Below, one piece after another: positions 25,323 through 32,705 of a stretch of 41,296 bases of DNA. The stretch comes from Lachnospiraceae bacterium (GTDB lineage: Bacteria > Bacillota > Clostridia > Lachnospirales > Lachnospiraceae), in contig JAEEOQ010000110.1 in the NCBI GenBank assembly GCA_016284355.1, positions 1 through 41,296 of the forward strand, read 5' to 3'. The stretch's first letter is position 1; each line of letters starts with the position of its first letter. The notes beneath the pieces were generated by a model. The model made no database searches, was not told the origin of the DNA, and worked only from the letters and a program-made list of their open reading frames with translations. Both the position numbers and the translations under genes were made by a program.

Positions 25323-25852
25323 TATATAACTCCTGCCTCGCGTGGTGGTTCCAAATAAGTTATCTTATCCACGCCAATTTTAATTATTCGTCTGTTACCC
25401 TCTATTATACAGCCAATTACGTCAAAAGGCACACCTTTTTTTGAAAAATTTTCATTAATTTGTTCCTCGGTGTCAAAAAGTGCGACAAATGCGCCATCTG
25501 ATGGTATTTTGTAAGGATTAACATCCACCTCATTTGTTATCTCAATAGTCTCCTGTCTTACAGGAATCTTCTTAAGCTCGGCCTCAATACCAAATCCGTG
25601 ACTTTTTTTACCGTCCCCTGTGGCGAGCATCCAAAGAGCATTATAACACCCGTCGCTTGTCTCAAGGAAAGTCACGCCGCATTTTGTAAGCGTTTCTTTG
25701 ATATCTGCCGAATCTTCCTCTGCCCTTTTTACAAGAGTAAGGGTTTTATTTAAAAAGCTTTCGGAAAATTTTTCTTTAAGCTTTTCAAAGCTTGCTGCCA
25801 CGATCTCCCCCGTAGCAGCAAGCCCTGCATATCCGATAAAAGCAATTACCAT
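25322..25852 (-). CDS. AIR synthase/HypE C-terminal-domain-like protein (half-length)
   Basis: This 176-aa protein resembles only the C-terminal half of the PurM/ThiL/HypE superfamily. A region GCYNALWMLATG is followed by GFGIEAELKKIPVRQETIEI and VNPYKIPSDGAFVALF, matching the GVG-E-D-IPVR-E and LDP-L--EG pattern of HypE. The N-terminal ATP-binding half is absent and is not found in adjacent DNA, so this is a stand-alone domain rather than a frameshifted gene. The reaction is unknown. It overlaps the VanW gene by 7 bp and the Lrp gene by one base. It could bind a ligand or regulate the coupled Lrp/aminotransferase pair. Confidence 0.55.
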   Translation of the reverse strand: MVIAFIGYAGLAATGEIVAASFEKLKEKFSESFLNKTLTLVKRAEEDSADIKETLTKCGVTFLETSDGCYNALWMLATGDGKKSHGFGIEAELKKIPVRQETIEITNEVDVNPYKIPSDGAFVALFDTEEQINENFSKKGVPFDVIGCIIEGNRRIIKIGVDKITYLEPPREAGVI

Positions 25853-27387
25853 TCCTCATCCTCGGTAAGGTCTTCGTCATCTGTAAGATCTTCGTCTCCT
25901 GTAAGGTCATCATCTGATGAAAGATCCTCATCATCGCTTGGATCAAAGATCACTACGCTTCCGTCATCAGGAATATCTGTGATCTCTTCATCTTCCTTCT
26001 TTTCCTTCTTAGGCTTTCCGGTACCCTTTGTTACGTACCTAGGAGAAGATTTGTATACGCTCTGATTTACCTGTGTCTTAGAAACCTGCTTACCGTTCTC
26101 ATATACTATTTTGTAAAGACGAGCTGTGTATCCGTTAAAAGCGCCCTGGGTAACCTCTTCGTATCCCTTTGGCTTCTTTGGATCTTCTGTAACTACGTCT
26201 TTACCAGGTTTCTTTGTGTCGAGGATCTCGTATTCAAAATCAACCTTGCGGTTTGCTGTATCTCTTGTCTCATGGCCGTAGATATTAAATGTGATCTTAC
26301 CGCCTCTTGCGATACCCTCTATATAAATAGGCTTGTCTGAGCTGTTCTTAAACTTGAAATCCTTGTAATCGCCTGCGATAGCAGCATCTCTTGAAAGCGG
26401 AACGTAGGTTACTGTCATGGAGTGAGCTGCTCTTTCAACAACCTCAAGCTCCGCATAAAGTACAGCATTGTAAAGAGTGGTTGAAACCTGGCAGATACCG
26501 CCACCCACAGAAGACTCAACCTTTCCGTTTACATACTGTCCGCCTACGCCGTATCCGTTTTCTACTGTATAAGGGCGAAGTTTCTCGTCTACAGATAAGA
26601 TGTCGCCGGGAAGCATATATGCGCCGTTTACAAGTCTTGCACCGTTCTCTACGTTTTTGGCTCTGCCGGTACCTACAGGAGAATAATCTGTGGTATATGT
26701 ACCAAGGAGAGTTGTGCAGTCCTGAATGTCTTCAGCTGTAAACTCAGGCATAACCTCTTCTACGTCTACATCAAATGAAAGCTCGCTTGCCTTGTCCCAG
26801 CTGCCAAGTACGTATTCTTCGATCTTGGCTGCAGATGTAGCGGTGTTGATCTGACGGCCCACTACGTGATCTGAAACCACAAAGTCTGCGCCTTCTTTAG
26901 TAAGAGAAGCACTTATTGGCTCGATATTAAATTCTTCTGTCTGAGAAGCAAGGAATTTTTCTACGCTTCCTTCCTTAAAGGAAAAAGTGATATCGTAATG
27001 TACCCCTTTCTCAAGGGTATCCTGTACTTCTTTGTATCTCTTGATAGGGTTACCTTTTTTACCGATGGCGTAAGCCTCTTCCACACAGTTTGTGCCGTCT
27101 GCAGTAAGGCCGAGAGTAGCAAGAGTGGTCTCTATCTCCCCTCTTCCGTCTATATTGATCTTTACCTTTGCAGATGTAATGCCATCCACATAGTAACCGA
27201 TCTTATCTTCAGCCTGGTCAGGTGTAAGCCCGCCAAGGTCGATATCGTTTACATAGACTCCTTCGCAGATTTTTGTTTTATCAGCGCCGTTGATGGCAAA
27301 TGCTGTAACTGTAAGGGCGCATGTGATAACAAACATTATCAGTGCGGTAGTAAGCAATGCCCGAACACGTCTTGACACTTTCCTCAT
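25846..27387 (-). CDS. VanW family protein with YoaR-type peptidoglycan-binding domain
   Basis: This 513-aa exported protein has an N-terminal signal or anchor segment (about 10-33). A YoaR/PG-binding_4-like domain (about 40-215) follows, then a VanW domain (about 235-370) with RLVNGAYMLPGD and GGGICQVSTTLYNA. A G5-like region comes next (about 400-455), and the tail is strongly acidic. The last 30 residues are an imperfect (S/T)-D-D-E-D-L repeat. VanW domains occur in vancomycin resistance clusters, but the protein's role in Lachnospiraceae is not known; cell wall association is likely. AGGAGAT precedes the ATG. The 33-aa membrane peptide gene lies 30 bp upstream. Confidence 0.9.
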   Translation of the reverse strand: MRKVSRRVRALLTTALIMFVITCALTVTAFAINGADKTKICEGVYVNDIDLGGLTPDQAEDKIGYYVDGITSAKVKINIDGRGEIETTLATLGLTADGTNCVEEAYAIGKKGNPIKRYKEVQDTLEKGVHYDITFSFKEGSVEKFLASQTEEFNIEPISASLTKEGADFVVSDHVVGRQINTATSAAKIEEYVLGSWDKASELSFDVDVEEVMPEFTAEDIQDCTTLLGTYTTDYSPVGTGRAKNVENGARLVNGAYMLPGDILSVDEKLRPYTVENGYGVGGQYVNGKVESSVGGGICQVSTTLYNAVLYAELEVVERAAHSMTVTYVPLSRDAAIAGDYKDFKFKNSSDKPIYIEGIARGGKITFNIYGHETRDTANRKVDFEYEILDTKKPGKDVVTEDPKKPKGYEEVTQGAFNGYTARLYKIVYENGKQVSKTQVNQSVYKSSPRYVTKGTGKPKKEKKEDEEITDIPDDGSVVIFDPSDDEDLSSDDDLTGDEDLTDDEDLTEDEEW

Positions 27388-27417
27388 TTGACTTTTATCT
27401 CCTAATCCGATATAGTT

Positions 27418-27519
27418 TTAATGTATGATCGCACCTAAAATAGGCGGTATAACCATTGCAAGTACTAAAAGTACGATAATGATAACCGAGATCTTTTTTT
27501 GATTTTTCCTGTTAAACAT
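27418..27519 (-). CDS. Small single-pass membrane protein (33 aa)
   Basis: The reading frame encodes a basic N-terminus (MFNRKNQKK) followed by one hydrophobic stretch (about residues 10-31, ending PPILGAIIH). A good ribosome site TAGGAGTTAAAT precedes the ATG. It is 30 bp upstream of the VanW gene on the same strand, with no promoter-like sequence between, so it is probably the first gene of that operon. I recognise no family with confidence. Short proteins of this type are often missed in annotation; a role as a membrane regulator or an accessory of the VanW protein is speculation. Confidence 0.65.
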   Translation of the reverse strand: MFNRKNQKKISVIIIVLLVLAMVIPPILGAIIH

Positions 27520-27558
27520 ATTTAACTCCTAATAAAACTTACTGAAAGGATAATCATC

Positions 27559-28023
27559 ATGCCGGTATTCTTTATTCTTGTAATAACCCTGGTAATATTA
27601 ATAAGATACGAAATCACTCGTAACTCCAAAACCGAAAGGAAAAGTTCAAAAGCCTTCTGGGAAAGAGAACGCGAGGCCTCTTTTACGCGTAATAAAGATA
27701 TAAGCGGTCTTGATTATATAAATATACCTGAAGACCTTATTGCTTCTCTCCCATCCCTTGAAAACGAGGAATATACGGCGGCTTTGGAAAACCTTAACGC
27801 TCTTAAAGGCACCAAAATACTCAACCTTACCGGTATAACAAATACCGATCTTAAGGCATCTTACGGGACCGGAAATTTTGCTTTTTTATCAGAGTGCGAC
27901 GAACGGTTTAACACACTTTATGTATCATTAAAAACCATAAGCCGTACCCTTAAAGAAGCAGGTTATACAGACCTTTCAGACAAAATATACGTTTATCTTT
28001 CAGGCCTTTTACCATTGCAATAA
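27559..28023 (+). CDS. Conserved hypothetical protein with N-terminal membrane anchor
   Basis: This 154-aa protein starts with a hydrophobic segment (about 3-15), followed by a charged region (KTERKSSKAFWERERE) and a soluble domain of mixed helices. I recall similar Lachnospiraceae proteins but no named domain; the central DYINIPEDLIASLP and KILNLTGITNTDLKASYGTGNF motifs look conserved-type. The gene has an AAAGGA ribosome site and diverges from the small membrane protein gene 39 bp away, so promoters on both strands overlap. Its 3' end marks the left border of the accessory island. Confidence 0.75.
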   Translation: MPVFFILVITLVILIRYEITRNSKTERKSSKAFWEREREASFTRNKDISGLDYINIPEDLIASLPSLENEEYTAALENLNALKGTKILNLTGITNTDLKASYGTGNFAFLSECDERFNTLYVSLKTISRTLKEAGYTDLSDKIYVYLSGLLPLQ

Positions 28024-28136
28024 GCATACTTTTAGGCATACTTCATAGGTATTTTAATGCATTTTGAGGCAAGTATCAAGTACTATTTTCAGTACTATTC
28101 TTACTGTCCCATATAAGCATACACAAATAGTCAAAC

Positions 28137-28184
28137 ATAAGAAAACACCCCTAACAAAAAATTTTGTAAGGAGTGTTTTCTTAT
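28137..28184. terminator. Bidirectional hairpin terminator at the island border
   Basis: A 23-bp stem with two mismatches (left arm 28137-28159, right arm 28162-28184) is flanked by A-rich and T-rich sequence. It lies between the plus-strand hypothetical gene and the minus-strand toxin/immunity module. A second, smaller inverted repeat AAACTGAA...TTCAGTTT follows near 28200-28225. Apart from these, 28024-28246 shows nothing coding. Confidence 0.7.
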
Positions 28185-28246
28185 CAGCTTAGTGGAACTA
28201 AACTGAAAATTCATTATTCAGTTTTGCTTAAGTATTCCTACCAGGG

Positions 28247-28426
28247 ACTAAAACCGCTATTTCTTGCTCGTTACTCCGTAACTCGCTGCCCCGTCCCCCT
28301 CACCCTCATCGACTGACATCAGCATAGCTGAGAGGCGATTCGGGTTCGTGATGGTGGTTGGATTTACTTCGGCTGGGTTTGAAGGGGAGAGTTGGTGGTG
28401 CTAAAGTATTGACAAATCATTAAATC
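28247..28426. repeat. 180-bp module-end repeat, copy 1 (after the SUKH immunity gene)
   Basis: This matches 30565-30744 in the same orientation and at the same length. About 46 bp in the centre (from CTCACCCTCATCG to GCGATTCGGG, 28299-28344) are identical. It begins at the last codons of the immunity gene and extends away from it. Small inverted repeats TCAGC-ATA-GCTGA and GTTAC-TCC-GTAAC lie within; the second keeps pairing in copy 2 through a G-T pair. No frame looks coding. Confidence 0.88.
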
Positions 28427-28932
28427 GAATCAAAATAATTGTCATTCAGGACGAAATCATCTGGAAAGATTTTGCACACTATTTCTCTTGTTAATACTCC
28501 ACTCAAAAAATCAGTAATATTCATTTTAAAAGACATAATATCAGCATATCTTGAAGCAAATACTACTATTTCTGTACTACCATTCAAGTAATTCAAATAT
28601 AATTCATCGCCATTATCTGTAATCCCCCATGGAAATAGTCCAATACCATTATCATAAAAACCATATTCAATCTCAATTAAATTACTATTTTTCATAATCT
28701 CATATGAATTCTTCATTCTCTTATACTGCTCAAATGAATTTAGATTTAAATTATCACAAATCGGTGAAAGAATCCATAAAAAATCATTAATAGAGCCTAC
28801 CCCATAATTTTCCAAAAACCACTTATAGTCTTCAGGAAAAACAATATTGTTCTCATTTTCAATTGTATTCCAATTATAATCTGGAACGACATTAGCATTA
28901 TTTAACAAAATATCTTTAATTCTATAATCCAT
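28420..28932 (-). CDS. SUKH/SMI1-KNR4-type immunity protein
   Basis: This 170-aa cytoplasmic protein resembles the SUKH superfamily, best seen in the segment with IVFPEDYKWFLENYGVGS and the later GLFPWGITDNGDELYLNY. SUKH proteins neutralise many polymorphic nuclease toxins by binding them. It lies directly downstream of the RHS-nuclease gene, with a 7-bp gap when ATG 28932 is used. That start has AGGAAAG upstream; an earlier ATG at 28950 lacks a ribosome site. The gene is much more AT-rich than its chromosomal neighbours, a usual sign of transferred toxin-immunity cassettes. The stop codon lies inside the 180-bp repeat. Confidence 0.78.
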   Translation of the reverse strand: MDYRIKDILLNNANVVPDYNWNTIENENNIVFPEDYKWFLENYGVGSINDFLWILSPICDNLNLNSFEQYKRMKNSYEIMKNSNLIEIEYGFYDNGIGLFPWGITDNGDELYLNYLNGSTEIVVFASRYADIMSFKMNITDFLSGVLTREIVCKIFPDDFVLNDNYFDSI

Positions 28933-28939
28933 AGCTTTC

Positions 28940-30415
28940 CTACTTTCCATTTAATATTGTTTGATAAATATAAAATCCATCGTCTCCTGTTGCCTGAATA
29001 GTTATCCCTCTTGGAATCAAATTGTTTCCATTATATATAGGTGTTACCTTATAATTTACAATTTGTCCGCCTTCTATTGCCTTTCTTACATTTGCTTCTA
29101 TGGAACTCATAATTGGATGGTTAACTGGATTTTGATATATAGTCATTAGATTTCTCGGGTCACTTCCAGAACCGCCAAGCTGATTGCCTAACAAATGTCC
29201 TCGAGCATGCCCTTGTGTTTGTCCTCCAAATCCAGCTGGTTTTATTGAAGATTTTGCTGGACTACCTGTTCCAATCATATCAGGCGTAATAACTGCTTCT
29301 ACGCCTGTGGTTCTACCAAGAGAATCCAACTCTCCATATTTAACCGAACCACTTCCACCCTTACCAACTATCTTAGCGCCGTTCAACACATCAGCATTCT
29401 TCGCAGCTTTCTTTGCATAATCATCTGCATCAATGCCAGATTTTACCGATTGAATGGTCCCCTTTGGAAGCGACTCAAGGTTATCTACGTTATCCTTTAC
29501 TGAAGTCTTTAAAGAACTGCTAAGGCTCTTTGTGCCCTTATCTGATATTGCTCCTGCTCCGGAACTTATGCTCTTTATTTCCTTAGCTTTCTTAGCGAGG
29601 TTCTTATCAGAGTTCTTCGTAAGTCTTTCTGAAAGTTCTTCTCCGGCGTCTTTCTTTATTTCTTTAGTGGCAGCCTTACGTATGTTCCTTGATGAAGCTT
29701 TTCTGACTTCATTAAGTGAGCCAAACAATTCTCCGCCTGCACCGCTAAGTCCCGAAATCGCTCCGGTCTTCATAGCCTGGCCGTAATCAACTTCCTTAAG
29801 AGACTTACCTTCTACGATCATCTGCCTTCCGACATCTTCGGCTGCTCCGGCAAGTCCTTCAGTAACTCCGGCTCGAATGACTCTCTTTGTGATATTCTTG
29901 GCCGTCTCTTTTACTATTATCTTTCCGCCTTGTCTTACAACAGCTGATCCGGTTCCTCCGGTAAATCCTCCTATTGCTCCTGAAATAGCGCCTACTCCGG
30001 CTTCATAACCAACAGCCTTCCAGTCAATTTTCTCCCTTTTCTGGATAAATACCTGATCAAAAAGCTCAAATCCGCCGCCGATAATTGCACCTCCGGCAGC
30101 TCCTAAGAGAATTGTTCCAATAATCGAATGTCCGCTTGGATCATAATACCTTATCGGGCTGTTATGGCAGTAGGTATACCTGTTAAGACTTAACGGATCC
30201 GATATCTTTCCGCTATATGTGTCTTCTGTAAGGAATCTTGCTGATGAGCTGTCATAATATCTTGCGTTTACATAGTAAAGTTCTGTTTCAGGGTCATATT
30301 GATATCCTGCGTACAGGATCTGATTATCTGCATCACCTTCCTGTGAAATAATATTTCCAAACGCATCATAAACATATTTCTTTGCAACGTTGCCATTTTC
30401 TGCGTCAAGCAGCAT
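28940..30415 (-). CDS. RHS core C-terminal fragment with DNA/RNA non-specific endonuclease toxin tip
   Basis: This 491-aa frame opens inside an RHS gene. Residues 1-95 are the RHS repeat-associated core (NARYYDSSSARFLTED and NRYTYCHNSPIRYYDPSGHS). A glycine-rich hydrophobic stretch follows, then a lysine/serine-rich linker and, from about 370, an Endonuclea_NS_2-type nuclease with R405-G-H407 (GHARGHLLGNQLGG) and NLIPRGITIQATG. The toxin would cut nucleic acid in competing cells. Codons upstream of ATG 30415 still encode RHS repeat sequence (QYLYNVHGDVV) back to an in-frame TGA at 30488-30490, so the several-kilobase RHS shell is missing. A chance GGAG before ATG 30415 could allow expression. 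It is best viewed as a displaced toxin module with its immunity gene. Confidence 0.85.
   Translation of the reverse strand: MLLDAENGNVAKKYVYDAFGNIISQEGDADNQILYAGYQYDPETELYYVNARYYDSSSARFLTEDTYSGKISDPLSLNRYTYCHNSPIRYYDPSGHSIIGTILLGAAGGAIIGGGFELFDQVFIQKREKIDWKAVGYEAGVGAISGAIGGFTGGTGSAVVRQGGKIIVKETAKNITKRVIRAGVTEGLAGAAEDVGRQMIVEGKSLKEVDYGQAMKTGAISGLSGAGGELFGSLNEVRKASSRNIRKAATKEIKKDAGEELSERLTKNSDKNLAKKAKEIKSISSGAGAISDKGTKSLSSSLKTSVKDNVDNLESLPKGTIQSVKSGIDADDYAKKAAKNADVLNGAKIVGKGGSGSVKYGELDSLGRTTGVEAVITPDMIGTGSPAKSSIKPAGFGGQTQGHARGHLLGNQLGGSGSDPRNLMTIYQNPVNHPIMSSIEANVRKAIEGGQIVNYKVTPIYNGNNLIPRGITIQATGDDGFYIYQTILNGK
29351..29722 (-). repeat. RHS linker homology, intact copy
   Basis: This coding segment of the RHS fragment (linker residues between the core and the toxin) matches 31601-31964 in the same orientation at high identity. 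The second copy has one 8-bp deletion and one in-frame stop. Shared linker next to unlike toxin tips is the classical substrate for tip exchange by homologous recombination. Confidence 0.88.
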
Positions 30416-30564
30416 AACAACGTCTCCATGAACATTATACAGATATTGATATTCATCTGTAATTGTCTTTCTGCTTACAGTAAGCGCTCAATCGTCTCTT
30501 TTAAACCTTAGTATAAATCATTTTTAGAATCCCTGCGCTATTCCTAATAGTATTCAAAACAGAA
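30416..30564 (-). pseudogene. 5' remnant of the RHS frame, then non-coding junction
   Basis: From 30487 down to 30416 the frame encodes 24 more RHS-repeat residues that join directly to the 491-aa frame. Upstream of the TGA at 30488-30490 the homology ends. The stretch 30491-30564 holds no gene or structure I can identify, only the approach to the second 180-bp repeat. Confidence 0.7.
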
Positions 30565-30744
30565 ACTAAACTCGCTATTTCATACTCGTTGCTCTGTAAC
30601 TCGCTGACCCGCCCCTCACCCTCATCGACTGACATCAGCATAGCTGAGAGGCGATTCGGGCTCGGGATGGTTTTAAATTTTCTTTAGGTTGGCTTTGAGG
30701 GGGAGGGAGTTGGTAGTGCTAAGGTATTGACATATCATTAAATC
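30565..30744. repeat. 180-bp module-end repeat, copy 2 (after the second immunity gene)
   Basis: Same element as 28247-28426. It begins 5 bp past the immunity stop codon at 30750. Similarity is highest in the middle and at the end nearest the immunity gene (GGTATTGACATATCATTAAATC against AGTATTGACAAATCATTAAATC). Confidence 0.88.
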
Positions 30745-30749
30745 ATATA

Positions 30750-31238
30750 TCATACTTGTTTTTTTACAAATATCCAGTTTCTATCTTTCATCTGGATTGC
30801 TTCCCTAAACAACAATAATACATTATTTATTCCTTCTGTTTTCATTTTTTCAAATATCATATTCTCATAATCATAGTCTTCTTCACTAAAATAACTATCA
30901 ACTATCTCGCCTTTATTAATTAATACATATCCCCATGCTCCTACTGAATCATATTGTTGAATAGCAACTACCTTTGATTCAGTTTCTTTTGATATTTTAA
31001 TCAACATTGTGTAATCATTTACTTCTTTAGATTCTATTATCGTTATCCAACCATCTTTTTCAGGAGATATAGCAATTTTCCTTTTATTATCGTTCTTCAA
31101 AAAGACATCATAAGAATCATTTAATTCAATGTTGAAATTATATCTCAACTCTTTTAAATCACCATTTAACCTCCTTTCAACAATCGATTTAATAATATTA
31201 GGATTATCAAAATGTATAAAGGCTTGTTCGATATTCAT
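30750..31238 (-). CDS. Putative immunity protein for the PD-(D/E)xK-like toxin tip
   Basis: This 162-aa soluble protein matches no family I recognise. It has alternating beta-type segments (KRKIAISPEKDGWITIIES, KVVAIQQYDSVGAWGYVLI), an acidic stretch (SEEDYDYENM) and no signal peptide. Its ATG overlaps the toxin stop codon (TAATG), which is typical of toxin-immunity coupling, and it is AT-rich like the other immunity gene. The role is inferred from position: directly downstream of a toxin tip and directly before the module-end repeat, exactly as in the SUKH module. Confidence 0.6.
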   Translation of the reverse strand: MNIEQAFIHFDNPNIIKSIVERRLNGDLKELRYNFNIELNDSYDVFLKNDNKRKIAISPEKDGWITIIESKEVNDYTMLIKISKETESKVVAIQQYDSVGAWGYVLINKGEIVDSYFSEEDYDYENMIFEKMKTEGINNVLLLFREAIQMKDRNWIFVKKQV

Positions 31239-31636
31239 TAGTTATCCCTCCATGGTCCTGGTCCAAATATATACTCTATAGAATAATCTGGATAATCCAG
31301 TTTAAAGTTATCACTTTGTACTTTTCTTATTGCTTTAGGGGTCAATTTAAAATCCATAATACTTTTGGACGGCTCATAAACAACATCTGGAATAGAATGA
31401 TTGCCTCTAACTTGAAAATGTAATCCTTCCTCACTTAAATCTATCCCATTTCTTTCAGCCCACTTTCTTGTCCATCTTGTGGCTTGGACTTCAGCATCTT
31501 TACCTAATTGCATTCTATTTAACCCACTTTGTCTTGGATTATTAACAGCATAATCATAACTTTGTTGAGCTACCTTTTTGATTCTGTCTATGTCAGAGCT
31601 ACTTCCAACCTTACCAACTTTCTTAGAGCCATTCAT
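31238..31636 (-). CDS. Orphan RHS toxin tip, PD-(D/E)xK-like nuclease
   Basis: This 132-aa frame carries a C-terminal toxin domain after a few linker residues. GKDAEVQATRW (with E49), then IPDVV (P83-D84) and DFKLT (D95-F-K97), form the E...PD...(D/E)xK pattern of restriction-endonuclease-fold toxins, so it probably cuts DNA or RNA. The frame stays open upstream to a TAG near 31876 but has no other ATG and no ribosome site before 31636. It was once the 3' end of a longer RHS gene and may be silent now. The overlapping gene downstream is its likely immunity protein. Confidence 0.6.
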   Translation of the reverse strand: MNGSKKVGKVGSSSDIDRIKKVAQQSYDYAVNNPRQSGLNRMQLGKDAEVQATRWTRKWAERNGIDLSEEGLHFQVRGNHSIPDVVYEPSKSIMDFKLTPKAIRKVQSDNFKLDYPDYSIEYIFGPGPWRDN

Positions 31637-32023
31637 TATATCAGCATTCTTCGCAGTTTTCTTTACATAATCATCTGCATCAATGCCAGATTTTACTGAT
31701 TGAATGCTTCCTTTTGGAAGTAAGTCAAGGTTATCTGCGTTGTCCTTTACCGAAGTTGTAAGCGTTTTTTCAAGGTTCTTTGAGCCCTTATCTGATAGTA
31801 TCCCTGCTCCGGAGCTTATGCTCTTTATCTCTTGAGCTTTCTTAGCGAGGTTCTTATCAGAGTTCTTCGTAAATCTCTAAGAAAGTTCTTCTCCGGCGTC
31901 TTTCTTTAGCGGCAGCCTTACGTATGTTCCTTGATGAAGCTTTTCTGACTTCATTAAGTGAGCCTATGTCAACAATAATATTGTTATTAGTAGCGCTGAT
32001 ATAATACTTTTAAACTTTTTCAT
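31637..32023 (-). pseudogene. Deleted RHS gene: signal-peptide start fused to linker remnant
   Basis: From ATG 32023 the DNA encodes MKKFKSIISALLITILLLT and then TAG (31964-31966), a clear export signal cut short. Immediately after, the sequence becomes the RHS linker (GSLNEVRKASSRNIRKAA in another frame), homologous to 29351-29722. The remnant has an 8-bp deletion and an in-frame TAG where the intact copy has a glutamate codon. It then reads in frame into the toxin tip. This is what remains if a full secreted RHS/WapA-type gene lost everything between its signal peptide and its linker. AAAGGGAAAAC upstream could be the original ribosome site. Confidence 0.7.
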
Positions 32024-32099
32024 TATAACGTTTTCCCTTTGTTTTTGAAAAAGATCTTCAATCGTTTGCTGTAATTATTTCACTTCTAGAATCTATACT

Positions 32100-32132
32100 C
32101 CAAAAATCATTGACTTTTTCAAGTCTTTTTGG
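32100..32132. terminator. Small hairpin downstream of the LPD-like gene
   Basis: GACTT-TTTC-AAGTC is nested inside CCAAAAA...TTTTTGG, with T-runs on both strands. It lies 44 bp past the stop of the gene ending at 32176 and ahead of the deleted RHS start. The stem is short, so termination strength is uncertain. The rest of 32024-32175 is AT-rich and shows no gene. Confidence 0.4.
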
Positions 32133-32175
32133 TATCCTCTAATCAAAGGAATGGGTTTTGTGTCCGGTAAACTCT

Positions 32176-32700
32176 TTATGAGTCGAAGGAGTTGCTCGTT
32201 TCTTTTTTTATATCCAAAATATCATATAGATATTTCTTATTATCTGCCGCATGTCTTATTAGCATTGTTGCCTTATAAGAATTATATCTTTCAACATTTC
32301 CAGCCTCATCAAATACAGGTAGCTCAAATCTTGAATCATATCGATACCACCCAAAGTGTGCATTACGGACATGCCTTTCATCCTGATTATCTCTAAACCT
32401 TTTATTATCAGAAATCTCGATAAGTTCCGAAATCCCCTGCGCCGCATTTGCTTTAGCCTTAGCCAAAGCCCCCATAAGTTTATGTGTGTATCTGGATCCA
32501 GTATACTCATCGGGAAGATCAGCGCCAATATAAATCCTATCTTCATAATTAGACACAGTATACATATCACCGACGTAATCTTTTAGATATTCCTTCACTT
32601 CATCCCAGTTTATAGAACGTTTCCCCTTAAACCTAATATCCTTAATTCGAACAGTCTTATTCCCTTCATTATTTGTAATAATCTCTACGTTTCTAGTCAC
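32176..32700 (-). CDS. LPD/MuF-C-like domain protein of the island
   Basis: This 174-aa soluble protein resembles the large polyvalent protein-associated (LPD) domains found in phage and conjugative-element proteins. The clue is the ending YKATMLIRHAADNKKYLYDILDIKKE and the HFGWYRYDSRFELPVFD segment; I am not sure which LPD family. The start is GTG with AAGGAG upstream, and that ribosome site overlaps the end of the XRE gene, so the two genes are coupled. LPD domains often accompany toxins or DNA-processing enzymes on mobile elements. Here it stands alone with a repressor, resembling a regulator/effector pair. No catalytic residues can be assigned. Confidence 0.5.
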   Translation of the reverse strand: MTRNVEIITNNEGNKTVRIKDIRFKGKRSINWDEVKEYLKDYVGDMYTVSNYEDRIYIGADLPDEYTGSRYTHKLMGALAKAKANAAQGISELIEISDNKRFRDNQDERHVRNAHFGWYRYDSRFELPVFDEAGNVERYNSYKATMLIRHAADNKKYLYDILDIKKETSNSFDS

Positions 32701-32705
32701 AAAAC

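Noticed and set aside
28247-28426. 180-bp element as an insertion-sequence end or group II intron fragment
   Set aside because: No transposase or intron-encoded protein remains, I do not see the domain V pattern of group II introns, and no target duplication is visible; both copies instead follow immunity genes.
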